NCBI RefSeq assembly: GCF_029784135.1
Contig: NC_073745.1
Coordinates: 282,879,803-282,943,802, forward strand
Source of the DNA: Toxorhynchites rutilus septentrionalis
Lineage: Eukaryota > Arthropoda > Insecta > Diptera > Culicidae
Length of the DNA stretch: 64,000 nucleotides
Reading direction: 5' to 3'
Shown one piece after another: positions 11,654 to 23,864 of this stretch; position 1 is the first letter of the stretch; each line of letters starts with the position of its first letter. The notes beneath the pieces are model-generated. The model did not search any database. It saw only the letters and a list, made by a program, of their open reading frames with translations, and was not told the DNA's origin. The translations under genes and the position numbers were made by a program.

Positions 11654-12399
11654 GCAATTAACAGGATAGCTTCAGAAGATTATTCTTCCCCATCAGTAGG
11701 ATATTTCCGTATCCAATATTGTATGCGCCCGCAATCGATTATTGCTCAGTCGCCGAAAGTTCCGAGCTCAGAGAGTTCATTCCCCTCTAGTTTGCCTTCC
11801 AAATTGCCATCGTAAACCACACCTTCTCTCGATTCAATCACACACAAAAAGCATACTTAAGCGATATTCTGGTGGTGAGACACATTCATTTTTCGTGAGG
11901 ACATCGACAAGACAACATCGTTGCCTAACGTGCTGGAGGAGGTGGATGGCGAAGGATCGACACATACACGCGCAGAACTCTTTCCGTTAGGATGCCATTC
12001 AGCATCGAGAAAGTTCCGGAAAGATCTAATCATTGCTGGAAAATAATCTGCCAGTTCCTTTGGGAATTTTCAAAATATATTCATGTGAAAGAGTTTATTT
12101 TAATGTTTTCTATCCATGTAACACTGTGACCAAATACATTAGGTTTTGTGATTTTTCAATCAATCGCAATCAACAGGATAGCTTCTGAAGATTATTCTTC
12201 CCCATCAGTAGGATATTTCCGTATCCAATATTGGATGCATAAAACCTTGTGCCTCCAACGTAACGCTCTCGTTTTCGAAGTTCTCCAAATATTCATTCAT
12301 TCAGAATGAATTCAGATTCAACTTCATACAAATGATCTCTAAATCAACGATAGTCCTACGTCACCCTTGCGGTTATACCATAGATATAACCCACTTCCT

Positions 12400-12845
12400 G
12401 TTTTTTCATGTAATTACGAAATGATTTTAGGCAACTTCCATCAAATGTACCAAGTTTTAATCAAATCAAAGAAGGCCCCGTCAAAATTTGCTATTTTTCG
12501 GCTAATTTGGCGTGTAATTTCTATAGAATAATAATTATTAGTAGGCATCGACTCAGCTTGTCAGCCACAAGAAAAATATTGCAAAAACGAATAAGGAAAC
12601 CGAACTATGGAGGCAAACACCGAATTATTTGCAAATATGTGGTTTATTACGCTTCTACTGTCGCGCATGATGCGAGTGAAACCCAGAAAACATACCTATT
12701 TTATTCGTTAAACTATTTACTTGTTTTGCTATCTTCACTTTTCGTGTTGTAGGCACTGAAATACTGAATACATATATCGCAATAACATCGCAATTGATAA
12801 CGAAAAACTAATTTTGGTCGAAACGTACTTTGCCGGGTCAGCTAG
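12400..12845 (+). mobile_element. Helitron-like 3' end
   Basis: The segment ends in ACTTTGCCGGGTCAGCTAG with the last CTAG at 12842-12845 followed by T, the same terminus as at 51594 and 63504. The upstream limit is uncertain. Only the final 60 or so bases are clearly family-related. CTAG-T is the CTRR-T end expected of Helitrons, but I cannot see an obvious subterminal hairpin. Confidence 0.4.
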
Positions 12846-12849
12846 TACA

Positions 12850-14464
12850 TATATAAATTTAAAAAAAATTGAAAAGACAATAAATTAGAAATACTATTTC
12901 AAATATCTCGAGAATGGTTGCATTTAGAAGGACATTGATGAGAAGTTTTTTTTAAATTTTAATCACATCAGGATTTATAATTTGTGGCTAAAAATGATTG
13001 TTAACATACAAAAATTCGAAGTTTCGAAAATTCATAAAAACTTGATGTTCCACAAAGTTTGTCAAAAATTATTTTACCGTCCACCCATTTTTTAAACCTT
13101 CTTCATGACTTCTGTTTTATATGAAAAAATAAAAAATACATATTTCAGATATTGCAAACTAAAGTTTTTTTTGTAAATAATAAAAAGTACTAATTTTTTT
13201 TCTCAGTGTATATTTTTTTCACGTTTGGACATCAATACTCTATAACTCTTTCTAAGACACTATTTCGGTAGGACTCATATTTTTTTAGATATAAATTATC
13301 AAAGATTTCTCTTACTAAAATCGATACGCCCTTTTCAAAAGATACACTTGAGTCAAAAAAACGCAAATGCTGTGGAAAACTCGTATTTTGTCCAACCCAA
13401 ACGGAATACGAACTTTCGTTCGAATCAAAAGTAAAAATTTTTCAAATGTGCATTTTTAATTCGATTTCATTTGGAATTACACCCCAGTGGCATTCTTTTG
13501 TTTTTTTTGTGCTATTTGAAAAAAAACTGATTAGTTGTAGTCAGGATACGACGTAGAACTATGGAATTATATTATTCAATACACTTCTTTATTACTTCGG
13601 ATGTTATTTTAGAATGAAAAAAAAATTGGTATTATCTTTTTAGCTATTTAATTTGAGATGTGATCGAACCCCACAACATGCAACAGTAAGGTTACCCTGC
13701 TGGAATTTGAAAACATACTTATAAATAAATGCAGTGTATATCTATATTCCAAAATTCTCGTTGTGTTATGCCAGCTCATCTGTGTTTTCATTCTATTCTA
13801 TTTTTGGTTTCCGCCTCTAGCCCTGAGTAGGGCCCTTGTGGAAAGAAACCCTATTCCATATTCCTCCTTCACCCGACAAGAAAACAGCCCTCTGCGGCAA
13901 CCATGTTGCTTCGATGACCACCTAACGAGAAGTGGTGTGGCTTCAAATCGCGGATGGCTGATTTCTACCTAATAGGTAGAAAACGGGCAGAAACGAATGT
14001 ATCAGTTGCTCGTTATTGACAGCTCTGTTCGGGAATGCACACAAATCGGCAGAACAAATGTATGGGAAAATGAGAATGCTTCCAGTTTTCATTAAATTAA
14101 ACTGTGTAGACATTAGTGGATTGTACTGTATAGTATATCAAACGAATCTTAGAGAATTTCCGATTCCATGGGTGTGCAAAGTATCAGAATTTGTTCGCTG
14201 TGAAAATAGTTAATAACGTTAACTTTATTTCACAAAAACGTGACCTGTTTTCTGATTTGGCACACTTCCTGTAAGACGTAGTTTTATCGGTAATTTTTTT
14301 TCTATCTTTAATTTGTATTTAATCGCTCTACATGAGACTGTGTCAGCTAATTCCCATTCTCATGTTTTGTTTTGTTTGTTTTAAGGTGTCAGTGAGAGCT
14401 TATTGAAAGGAGCAAAGAGTTGATTTTATGATCTGCGCAAGTGAGTAGGCTGCTTTTTAAAATG
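12850..14464. other. AT-rich non-coding DNA with relic repeat ends
   Basis: GACGTAGAACT at 13550 resembles the terminal motif of the element at 10577, and TAGTCCTACGTCAAA at 14834 is its inverted partner, so 13550-14848 may be another diverged copy of that family. A small hairpin TTTCTACCT/AGGTAGAAA lies at 13962-13982. No gene. Confidence 0.4.
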
Positions 14465-14660
14465 AAAAAAAGGAAATCGAATGTTGACCACGAATGGAAT
14501 CACTAGGATTTGGGTTATTTTCTTAAGGAAACTTTTTCTATGCGGTCCCTATCCACAGCATAAAAAAAGTTTTTTTTTCAAATTGTGTAGCGAACACTAT
14601 TTTTTAAAGCTACTGGTGAAGTTTTGTACGATTTTTTGTGCGGTCCCTATCGCTCACAGG
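14465..14660 (+). mobile_element. Partial MITE, family copy B
   Basis: The segment matches the right part of the MITE at 7069-7571 in the same orientation: TTATTTTCTT.AGG.AAACTTTT, TATGCGGTCCCTATC, then TTTTTTAAAGCTACTGGTGA and TTTTGTGCGGTCCCTATC. The left half and the terminal CAG are missing. Confidence 0.7.
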
Positions 14661-15179
14661 TTTGTCGTACTGTCATTCGGTCAAGTATCTTAATGAACCA
14701 CGCATGTTAGGTTTATATTTGCGAATGGTTAAAAGCATGATACATTGTGTTTCATTCGATACTGACAGATATACAAACACTGTCGTAGAGTGACTATATA
14801 GAAAATAGAGTGAATATATAGAAATCAAAAAAGTAGTCCTACGTCAAAAATTGCTCCAACTTTGTTAAACCCATATTTATTCGATATATAACCGATTTTC
14901 TTTCTCGGCAACGAATGAAATAGTTTATTGATTTTTTTTGTTTCTACGATTTTGGAGGTATCGAGACCTTAGTGGATATTCATTTTTGTATCATTTGTGA
15001 AATGTTCAGACTTTTCGACATAACACATTGAACATTCAAAAAGATATTGTTTTCTACGATATTTTGCCGATTTTACTGAATATATTTCAAGAAAATGTAT
15101 GTTTTGAACCTCTTGATCGATTTTCGATCTTTCACCAGTTAATGTTAGGTATTTAGAAGTTTTTTTTTTTGAAAATATA

Positions 15180-15432
15180 TAGAACACAACCTTTTCACAT
15201 TTTTCCGACAGCACACGTATTCCTCTTCTGGAAACTGCTAGTTTTTCAAAGCGATCCATGAATCCATCAAATTTTGGTTTCTTTCATAAGAATGGAAGTG
15301 GAAGCATATCCAGGCCATGAAGAGGCGACATCTAGAGAATATGGCTTCCCATTGAAATGTTTTCAAGTAGATTTCAACAATATGAATAACATATGGTCGA
15401 GCGTTGTCGTGCTGATAAATCACTGTGGTACC
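15180..15432 (-). pseudogene. mariner (DD34D-type) transposase C-terminal remnant
   Basis: The minus strand reads QHDNARPYV, then LKTFQWEAI, SYERNQNLMDSWIALKN and, in a second frame, FEKLAVSRRGIRVLSEKCEKVV. In mariner transposases the second catalytic Asp lies in H/QDNARPH, followed by the SYEE-IKNWIDSW and FF-RGI--LPERWEKVV blocks in this order. The region around the third catalytic Asp has decayed and the frame shifts near 15245, so it is dead. Nothing N-terminal to the QHDNARP block was recognised. Confidence 0.75.
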
Positions 15433-17585
15433 TTTATGCCTTTGTGTATATCAAGCTTAGGTTATATTGAGGATTCTGTTGGGTGGAGTTCACTTGGAGT
15501 TGGATTTCTCCAAAGGATTCTATCCGAGAATATTGGGACTCTCAAACTCGTAATGTGGCATTGAATTTGGATTCTCAACGTCCACCTTTTGGAAGTAACC
15601 AGCAACATGCAAGGCTCTGCAATCACTGTTGGGTGGATTTAACGGGAGTGAGCTAAACACGTTAAACACGCTATTAGACACCGGAAACGTGCTCTCTGTT
15701 GTTTGGTAAATATTGTATCTACACTGATATATAATTTAATTTTGTATCGTTCGACCGTTTTGGGCTTCCCGCACGGGGCGCCATTAGTTTTGGTTTTGGG
15801 TGTGGGGCAACAAACAACGTGTATTGGAGCCCCTGGTGATATTCCGTCGGTTTAGATTTCATTTCGCCATTGATGGGATTATTACCGCTTGAGATGGTTG
15901 TTTGGATCGATACAATAGAACGACGACGAAAAAAAGTGTAGCGAATAAGCCGCATTTTTGTTAATGGTTTCTTACGATAGCGGCAACGCGTTCCGGTGTT
16001 TCCCAGGAATTTTGGTCGATTTTTGGCTGGCGTCAACTGTGACAATACGTACAAAAAAACAAACCTGCGCATAATATTACCGCAGGTATCGCCTAAACGT
16101 GATTCCCCGGCGGCAGCCAGTGGCAGCGTTTGGTTTAAAATATTGTTTGTATGTCAATCACATACATCATATGGGACGTACGCCACTTGATGTGGGAAGA
16201 AACAGGTTTCGATGACAGCAGGTTGCCTTGACCTGGTTGCTGCTCTTTGCAGCCGGAATGTTTTTGAACCTGTGCGAGGTGGCGACTGTGACCGGTTTTT
16301 TTTTTGTTTTGATAGTATCAGGTTACTTCAACTATGGGTCATTCCAAATTAGGATCGATCAAAAAGCAATGAACCAATGATGACAGTGAATGGATTTTTA
16401 TTACTATTTAATTTGAAAAAAAATCAACGATTCACTTAAAATCCGCGCTGAAGAGTTTTAATACAATTCTTTGTGTTTTTTTTTTCTTTGATTTGTTTCG
16501 CTCAGATTTTTACTGTGCTTTTGACTAATCAAAAAAAATGTTCCCCCAACTTATCAACAAAAATGAACCTCTCTACAAAATGTCTATTCCATCATCTATG
16601 GGTGATTCGCCAAATTTGTGAGCATAAATTGCAGAAGTTTATTGCTGACAACTAGGGACCATTCCAAATTTCCCAAATGATGAGGGTTAAGCGAAAATCA
16701 TTTCCTCAGAACACATAAACATTATGAAACAAATTTGCGGGGCTCCACAGAATCAGACCCCTTCCCCCACTGTCGACAGCTACGCGATGTGAATCTTAAT
16801 TACTCCGAATGAACCCTCGTCAGGTCTTTCAACATCACCCACGCGTCACTAACGGTTTCGGGGAAACGTTGCTGCTGCTGCTCCAAGGATAACATGACGA
16901 CGGCCGGCAGATGATTTATTACATTTACCCAACAATGCGGAATGGACTTGTCTAACCCTCCTCCTGCGTTTCGAGAAACGCTGCCGCTGGGCGAGAGATG
17001 GACGACAGCACTCTCGCCGACATTGAAACAATACAAATCTCCCCATCCAACGGAGCTGTAGCAACGCGTCGGGGTTTTGATTGTGAATAATAATAGCGGT
17101 ACCGGTACAACAAGCAGCTCTACTGGACGCCGGTGGCCATCCCCAGACAAAAGGAACTTCTATGATCCACCCCCTTCCAGTCTAGACTTGTAGTTGGAAC
17201 GATTCCGCGCCGAAACATGCTAGCAACTTGGGCTGCCACCCATCATCATTGTGTTAACTTCAAACGCAGGCCCAATCTGGCGCATCATGATTCAATTACT
17301 GCAAGCTGACTGCAGGAATGATATCCGTTTTGAATCCATTTTAGGCAATGGCGTGTTTCGAGGCACCCACCCCTACGGGGCTAGTCGGTTTCTATAGTGC
17401 GAGCACGATTGGCGTATCTCTCATTTTGGTTGTTTCGAATTGTAATTAAGTTCCAAAACGTTGTTTTGTTTCGCGGTTGCATGCTTCAGACTTCATAAAA
17501 GACACATAAAACAGTGTGACGCATTCGAAAATCGAACGTTGATAATCATGTTTCCAACCTGGTTTTAACACAACGTATCGTTTTG
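15433..17585. other. GC-richer single-copy non-coding DNA
   Basis: 15720-16290 and 16740-17330 are clearly richer in GC than their surroundings and contain no repeat I recognise. Minus-strand open frames at 15719-16072 and 16800-17150 look like by-products of base composition. The latter has a QQQQ run and no domain. These could be conserved intronic regulatory DNA. Confidence 0.35.
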
Positions 17586-17587
17586 AA

Positions 17588-18030
17588 GAAGGATTACGTC
17601 TTTCGGGAACATATTGGGGTACAAATTAAAAATCGAAAGTCGAGCACATCGTGAAGATTGTCCAATTTCAAACGCTTATTCCTCAGTCATTTTATGATGG
17701 ATTGATGAAATTTTTGCGTCTATCGATTTCGGCACTTCATACAACTTTTTATATTGAACAAAACAATATATGTCATGAAACTAACTGTCGAACAGTTGAA
17801 AAATTTCAACCCCTATCGTAACGGAAATATCCACTTCTAATTGGTCGAAATTAACGACACATGCGGCGGTTCCCTAACAGAGACATCAAAATCAAGCTGC
17901 CTGGAGGAAATCGACATTGCAAACACTTGAAAGTAGGGGGAACTTTTGTTCCTACCGAAATGTGTTCCCTAACAGAGACATAAACCAAGCTGCCTGGGGA
18001 GATCGGCATTGCAAATATATGCAAGTTGTT
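17588..18030. repeat. Repeat related to 10577 element, with internal duplication
   Basis: GATTACGTCTTTCGGGAACA..TTGGGGTACAAAT parallels GACTACGTCTTTCATTTC..CCGGGGTGTAAAAT at 10585-10620. Inside, a block of about 60 bp starting TTCCCTAACAGAGACATMAA occurs twice, at 17870-17929 and 17965-18024. No ORF. Confidence 0.5.
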
Positions 18031-18266
18031 GTGTTAAGCAGTTGTGTTAAAAATGAATTGATATATGAAACGATTTATCTCAATTTTCATAAATAAAAAC
18101 CAAGGTGTGTTCCCGCTCGAGAACGGGTCGTTCGGTTTAAGCTGTTTGTTTTGTTGTGTTCATTTTCACCCAAGGAAAGTTCATGCGGCGAGAAAAAAAA
18201 TGGAAAAGTGAAGAAATATTCGAAAAAGTGATTTCCCATATGCTCTACATATAGTATTAGGTGTTG

Positions 18267-18787
18267 TTTTTTTTTTTTATCCAAAATATATATTTTTATT
18301 AAGGCTCATATGGCGTCAACCTGACGGGGCCGCGAGTTCAATATTTCGACAATGTTTGCCTTATAACTATGTTAGTAATATGTAACCGATTACTCGCGGT
18401 TGGCTCGAGGTTAGTATTACAAGTGTTTTCGTAATTGTGATGTTGCTGTCTTCAATGATCTGTACGTGTGCCCGACACGGGATACACGGGATTGGGATGC
18501 AGCTGAACATTAATCAGCAACGCCCCCCTAGTCTGTACCCCATATCTAGCGTGGTGCGTCTTCTCGAGGAATCCAGGATAGAATGGTCACTAGCCGGCGC
18601 AATCATCAGCTCGTGTAGAGTTGTCATGAGCGGTACAACCTTTGGCTTTTGTTGAATCATCAGTGGACTGCACAACCTTTGGCCCGTGTATCTGTAAAGA
18701 GTGTGTGTATGTATTGCCGCGACTAAGTAAAAGTTTATAGATCGAATAGAAGGGATACGAAACAGGGACACAACGAAGGAAAAATCA
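18267..18787 (-). other. LINE 3' UTR and A tail
   Basis: About 520 bp follow the ORF2 stop. They end in a TAATAAAAATATATATTTTGG segment and a 12-A tail, indicating target-primed reverse transcription from the RNA 3' end. No separate polyadenylation-signal insertion is visible. Confidence 0.7.
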
Positions 18788-21700
18788 TTAAACGTTGACA
18801 TCGGCGTTCCTGAGGAACAGGTATAGATGAAGCAGAAGATCAGGATCACGGCTACCTAAAATATCCCGGACGGGGATATCCGATTGTCTGCCTTTTGCTC
18901 TCAGTGCTCTAGAGAGCTGAGAGCGAGCAGCATGGAACCGGATACACGACCAGACAATATGCTCGATGTCGTGGTAGCCATCGCCACAATCACAAAGATT
19001 GTTTGCTGCGAGCCCAATTCGATAGAGATGCGCGTTTAGGTTGTAGTGATTGGACATAAGCCGAGATATCACGCGAATGAATTCACGACCGACATTCAAT
19101 CCCTTAAACCAAGCTTTCGTCGAAACCTTAGGGATAATCATGTGTAACCAACGACCGAACTCATCTTCACTCCACATGCGCTGCCAACTAACGAGTGTGT
19201 CCTGACGAGGAATGTGAAAAAATTCGTTATAAGTAATTTGCCTTTCAAAATGTGTGCCTTCTGAAGCGCCCACCTTAGCTAGCGAGTCCGCTTTCTCATT
19301 CCCCGGAATCGAGCAATGAGAGGGAACCCATGCTAAGGTAATCTTGAATAATTTTTCGACCAAAACACTCAATAGATGTCTTATTCTTGTAAGGAAATAA
19401 GATGAGCGTTTATCAACTTTCATTGAGCGGATTGCCTCTATTGAGCTGAGACTGTCTGAAAAAATAAAATAGTGGTCGATGGGCAATGTTTCAATGATCC
19501 CTAATGCGTAATATATCGCACCCAGTTCAGCGACATACACGGAACAAGGATCTTTGAGTTTGAAAGAGGCACTGGAATTTTCATTGAAGATGCCGAAGCC
19601 AGTGGACCCGTTTATGCATGAACCGTCAGTAAAGAACATTTTATCAGATCTAACTTTCCCATATTCTGCCGAAAATATCTCCGGAATGTAATCGGAGCGT
19701 AGATGATCTGGGATTCCATGGATCTTTTGTCGCATGGACAGATCAAAATTGACAGAGGAATTGCAAAAGTATGGGAAGCAAACTTGGTTGGAGATGCCCG
19801 GTGAAGGGTGCGCTTCATGGGTAAGGTACTCATGGTATAGAGACATAAAACTTGACTGAGGAGTCAGTTGGAGTAGATTTTCGAAGTTATCAAACAATGG
19901 ATTCATGATCTTGCAACGGATGAGAAATCTGTAGGATAATTCTGTGAACCGAAGAGTAAGCGGGGGTACTCCTGCCAAAACTTCGAGACTCATCGTATGT
20001 GTCGAATGCAAACACCCCATGGCTATACGCAAGCAACGATATTGTATCCTCTCCAGCTTGAGAATATGAATCCTGGCAGCTGATCGGAAGCAAAAACTGC
20101 CATATTCTAACACTGATAATATCGTTGTTTTTTATAACTGAATGAGGTCTCCTGGATGGGCACCCCACCATGTTCCGGTTATTGTTTGGAGAAAATTGAT
20201 TCTTTGCTGGCATTTCTGTTTCAAATACGCAATGTGTATTCCCCAGGTACATTTAGAGTCAAAATATACTCCAAGGTATTTGAAAAACATCGAGTGCTTG
20301 ATCGTTTTTCCGGATAGGTGAAGCTGGAATTGGGCGGGTTCGTGCTTCCTAGAAAAAAGGACCATTTCAGTTTTCTCCGTAGAGAATTCGATACCCAGCT
20401 TGAGAGCCCACGTGAACAGGTTGTTCAGGGTATCTTGCAAGGAATTTTGCAGAACGGCGGGATTAGTACCCGTGATGGAAATAACTCCATCGTCTGCAAG
20501 TTGTCTCAACGTGCAATCTCTAGTTAGACAATCATCTATATCATTGACGTAAAAACTGTACAAGAGGGGGCTTAGGCAGGAGCCTTGTGGGAGGCCCATA
20601 AAACTGTAACGAGAAGATTTCAAGCTGCCATGATTGAAAAACATGTGCTTTTCTGAGAGTAAATTGTACAGGAAATTATTCAGAATTGGTGAAAGTCCAC
20701 GATTATGAAGTTTCTCTGAGAGAATTTCCATGGAAACTGAATCAAATGCCCCTTTGATATCAAGAAAAACGGAAGCCATTTGTTCTTTGCGAGCAAATGC
20801 GATTTGGATTTCAGAAGATAGCAGCGCGAGACAATCGTTCGTCCCTTTACCTCGGCGGAAGCCAAACTGCGTATTTGACAGCAAATTGTTCGTTTCAACC
20901 CACTTGTCCAAACGAAGTAGAATCATTTTCTCTAACAATTTACGAATACAGGATAACATTGCAATCGGCCTATACGAATTGTGATCGCAAGCCGGCTTGT
21001 TGGGTTTCCGTATGGCTATCACTCTCACTTGTCTCCAGTCATGCGGGACTATATTCAGCTCCAGAAACTTGTTGAACAAGTTCAGCAAACGATGTTTTGC
21101 CAAGTCGGGAAGATTCTTCAATAAGTTGAATTTAATCTTGTCCGACCCCGGAGCTGAATTGTTACATGAGAGAAGTGCAATTGAGAATTCTACCATCGAA
21201 AAATTCTCATAATCGCCTTGGAGCGGAATGTCGCGTACGACGTTTTGTGCAGGAACGGAATCGGGACAAACCTTTCTTGCAAATTTGAAAATCCAACGGT
21301 CAGAGTATTCCTCACTTTCATTTGTATGGTTCCGGCCACGCATTCTCCTAGCCGTATTCCAAAGAGTGCTCATAGCTGTCTCCCTTGACAAACCGTTGAC
21401 GAACTTCCGCCAATATCCACGCTTTTTTGCTTTAATCAGACCTTTTAGTTTGGCTTCTAGAGCTTGGTACTTTCGAAACCATTCCACTAATCCAGTTTTC
21501 CTGAATTTTTTGAAAGCGGATGATTTTTCAAGGTAGACCTTTGAGCACTCCTTGTCCCACCAAAGTGATGGAGGACGACGTCGGAAAGTGGTAGCAGGAA
21601 CACATTTCTTTTGAGCATGAAGTGCGCTTTCGTAAATCAAACTCGATATAAAGTTATACTCTTCGATTGGAGGAAGTTCATGCATTGAAACAAGTGCTTC

Positions 21701-22465
21701 AGATATTATTTCTGCAAATTTTCTCCAGTCAATATTTTTCGTGAGGTCATACGCAATATCGACTGACTCACGAGAACCTGATTCATTGGCGATCGATAAA
21801 ATTATTGGCAGGTGATCACTACCGTGGGGATCTTGGATTACCTTCCACGTGCAATCCAGGGATAATGAAGAAGAGCAAAGTGATATGTCTAGCATACTTG
21901 CCCGTGCAGGAGGGTTGGCTATCCTAGTTGCTTCCCCTGTATTTAAAACTGTCATGTTGAAGTTGTCGCACAGATCATAAATCAACGTGGCACGGCTGTC
22001 ATCATAGTGTGACCCCCATGCTGTTCCATGGGAGTTGAGGTCACCTAAGATTAGCCGCGGCTCCGGCAATGCCGCGATGATATCAAAAAACTGATGGCGG
22101 CCGACCATGGTTCTTGGAGGAATATATATCGAGGCAATGCAGAAGTCTTTGCCATTGATTTGTGTCTGGCAAGCGACAACTTCAATGCCTATCATCGATG
22201 GGAGAGTGACTCTATAGAAGGAGTGACATTTTTTGATCCCCAATAGTACGCCACCAAACGAGTCATTTCGATCGAGGCGAATAATGTTGAAATCGTGGAA
22301 ATTTAGCTCGTCGGCTGAAGAAAGCCATGTTTCACAGAGGGAAAATACATCACAGTTAGAACTATGAACTAAAAATTTAAATTGATCTAGTTTAGGGATG
22401 ATGCTTCTGCAATTCCACTGTATTACTGTGGTCAAATCCTTGACCTCTTGCACTGAATCAGGCAT
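18788..22465 (-). pseudogene. LINE ORF2 (endonuclease, reverse transcriptase, RNase H) split by one stop
   Basis: The protein would be about 1,225 residues. Endonuclease, 1-230: QWNCRS (Asn about 18), ETWL (Glu about 45), GDLNSHG (Asp about 142), SDHLP (His about 218). Reverse transcriptase, about 480-690: FLDIKGAFD, GLPQGSCLSP and QLADD. The usual Tyr/Phe before ADD is Leu here, which I believe is normal for this family. RNase H: FFTDGS, AELGA, FSDSLSS and WVPSHCSIPGNEKAD supply Asp, Glu, Asp, His and Asp. A C-terminal CDCG...HDIEHIVWSC motif follows. At 20132-20134 a TAA replaces what should be a Tyr codon (LIQL-stop-KTTILSV). Both sides stay in the same frame, so this is a nonsense mutation and not a frameshift. 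The copy should make no active ORF2 protein unless the stop is read through. Confidence 0.93.
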
Positions 22466-23864
22466 CGAGGGAAATGAACGCTGCTAAAAAACCACATTTT
22501 TCTTTCAAAAATGTTCTCACAATCGGAAGCAAACATAATACTATGCTTTTAAGAGGGTCATTTATATTTAGAGCATTTAAAATGTTGTCCACCAGGTCAG
22601 AAAGCGAACCAGATTGTGGCTGTTGCCTCGACCGCGAAAATGGAACAGACCGGGTGGGTGCTGCTCCGGGAAGTGTTGAGGACCCCTGGTGCGTGGAAGA
22701 ACAGCTTAAACCAGGAGGTACTTGCTTCGGTATATTCTCAGCACGTTCAATTCGAGTTTTCATTCCAACTTGGGAAGTTTCGGTCGTCTTTCTGGGGAGT
22801 GAAGGAAAAGAAGTAAATTTTCTTTTCCTGACGGCACCCTGCGATGTACCGGAACTTCCTGCATTGGGAGCGTCAGCAACAGGCTCGTCGTTCTGCAGAA
22901 TGGAGTAGGGATTGTCCTGAGTCGTTGGAACGGAACTCTTAAGCATTTCTGCATAAGTCCGCTTGGAACGTTCCTTTAAGGAACGCTTGATTTTTTCCCC
23001 TCGTTGTTTGTACACCGGGCATTGAATAATATCATGAGGAGTCCCGCCGCAATGAAGACACTTGTGCTCTTTCGCGCAAGGATTCTCATCATGGCTCTCT
23101 CCACAATCTGCGCAACGTTTTTTATTGCAACAATAGGCGGCCGTGTGACCGAGTTGCATACATTTGTTGCATTTCATTACCCGGGGTACAAACAACCGAA
23201 CAGGTAAACGAAGTGCACCTATTGCAACGTAGTTTGGAAGGGCGGAACCCTCAAAAGTCACACGAAAAGAGTTTGTCCGATTGAGAACCCTTTTGTCATT
23301 TTTTTGTGACACAGATTTCAGTCGATCGCATGCAAGAATCTTCACAGTTTTTAGTGAAGAGTTCTTGAAGCGACCGACACCATCGATAATCTCTTTTCGA
23401 GTCAAACCCTTTTCGGTTATTACGCCGTCTATTTCGACGTTGCAACAGGGCACGTATACGCGATACTCAATCGCAAAGAGGTCGCAGCGCGTGATTTCGT
23501 TCGCTTGGGTCCTGCTTGAGACGACAACTCGTAGTTTGTCTGGCCCCATCCGTGTAATCTCGGTAACTGCAGAAAACTTCTGAGTAAGTTCCTTCGAGAT
23601 ACGAATGACATTGAGAGGTTTAGATTTTCGTCTAAAGTATACAATGAATGGGCCTTTGGAGCCTTCATGGTATTCTTTTGGACGGAAATCCTGTTTTTCG
23701 TCAATGTCCTCATCTTCGGAACTTCCAACTTCATATACAGAAGTTTCTTCCTCAACTTCAGCTTCATCTTCCTGCTCTTCAGGAGGAGGATCGGTATCGG
23801 AAATATTCAATAGCGTCGATGGGGGATCCTTCCCGCCCTCAGCCATATCAAAAAAATCGGTCAA
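22458..23864 (-). CDS. LINE ORF1, gag-like RNA-binding protein with three zinc knuckles
   Basis: This 468-residue protein would coat the LINE RNA. Residues about 25-60 are strongly acidic. The C-terminal half has three consecutive zinc knuckles: CNKCMQLGHTAAYC at 232-245, CADCGESHDENPC at 251-263 and CLHCGGTPHDIIQC at 269-282. The rest is low-complexity, rich in Ser and Pro. The frame is uninterrupted. The Met at 1 or 7 (MAEGG) could be the start. The stop overlaps the ORF2 start in the string ATGCCTGA (22458-22465), suggesting that ORF2 is translated by termination-reinitiation. Intactness suggests a recent insertion. Confidence 0.92.
   Translation of the reverse strand: MTDFFDMAEGGKDPPSTLLNISDTDPPPEEQEDEAEVEEETSVYEVGSSEDEDIDEKQDFRPKEYHEGSKGPFIVYFRRKSKPLNVIRISKELTQKFSAVTEITRMGPDKLRVVVSSRTQANEITRCDLFAIEYRVYVPCCNVEIDGVITEKGLTRKEIIDGVGRFKNSSLKTVKILACDRLKSVSQKNDKRVLNRTNSFRVTFEGSALPNYVAIGALRLPVRLFVPRVMKCNKCMQLGHTAAYCCNKKRCADCGESHDENPCAKEHKCLHCGGTPHDIIQCPVYKQRGEKIKRSLKERSKRTYAEMLKSSVPTTQDNPYSILQNDEPVADAPNAGSSGTSQGAVRKRKFTSFPSLPRKTTETSQVGMKTRIERAENIPKQVPPGLSCSSTHQGSSTLPGAAPTRSVPFSRSRQQPQSGSLSDLVDNILNALNINDPLKSIVLCLLPIVRTFLKEKCGFLAAFISLDA

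Larger units (their letters stand above)
10577..12364. mobile_element. 1.8 kb TIR element with internal tandem repeats and a promoter
   Basis: The outer ends are inverted: TTGACGTAGGACTA at 10577-10589 and its complement TAGTCCTACGTCA at 12351-12363. A second inverted block lies just inside, TTCGAAAACGAAAGCGTTACG (about 10625-10645) against its near-perfect complement at about 12262-12290. The interior has a TATA/initiator pair (separate entry), about 200-bp tandem repeats and no transposase. Related ends occur at 13550, 14834, 17592, 30951 and 34276, so this is a family. Target-site duplication is not clear. Confidence 0.6.

Noticed and set aside
16800..17150. 116-residue minus-strand ORF with a Gln run
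   Set aside because: Two overlapping minus-strand frames are both open here, pointing to composition rather than coding. No domain seen.
20113..20134. Frameshift between the two halves of LINE ORF2
   Set aside because: Counting codons across the gap shows both halves in the same frame, with a single TAA. No indel is needed.
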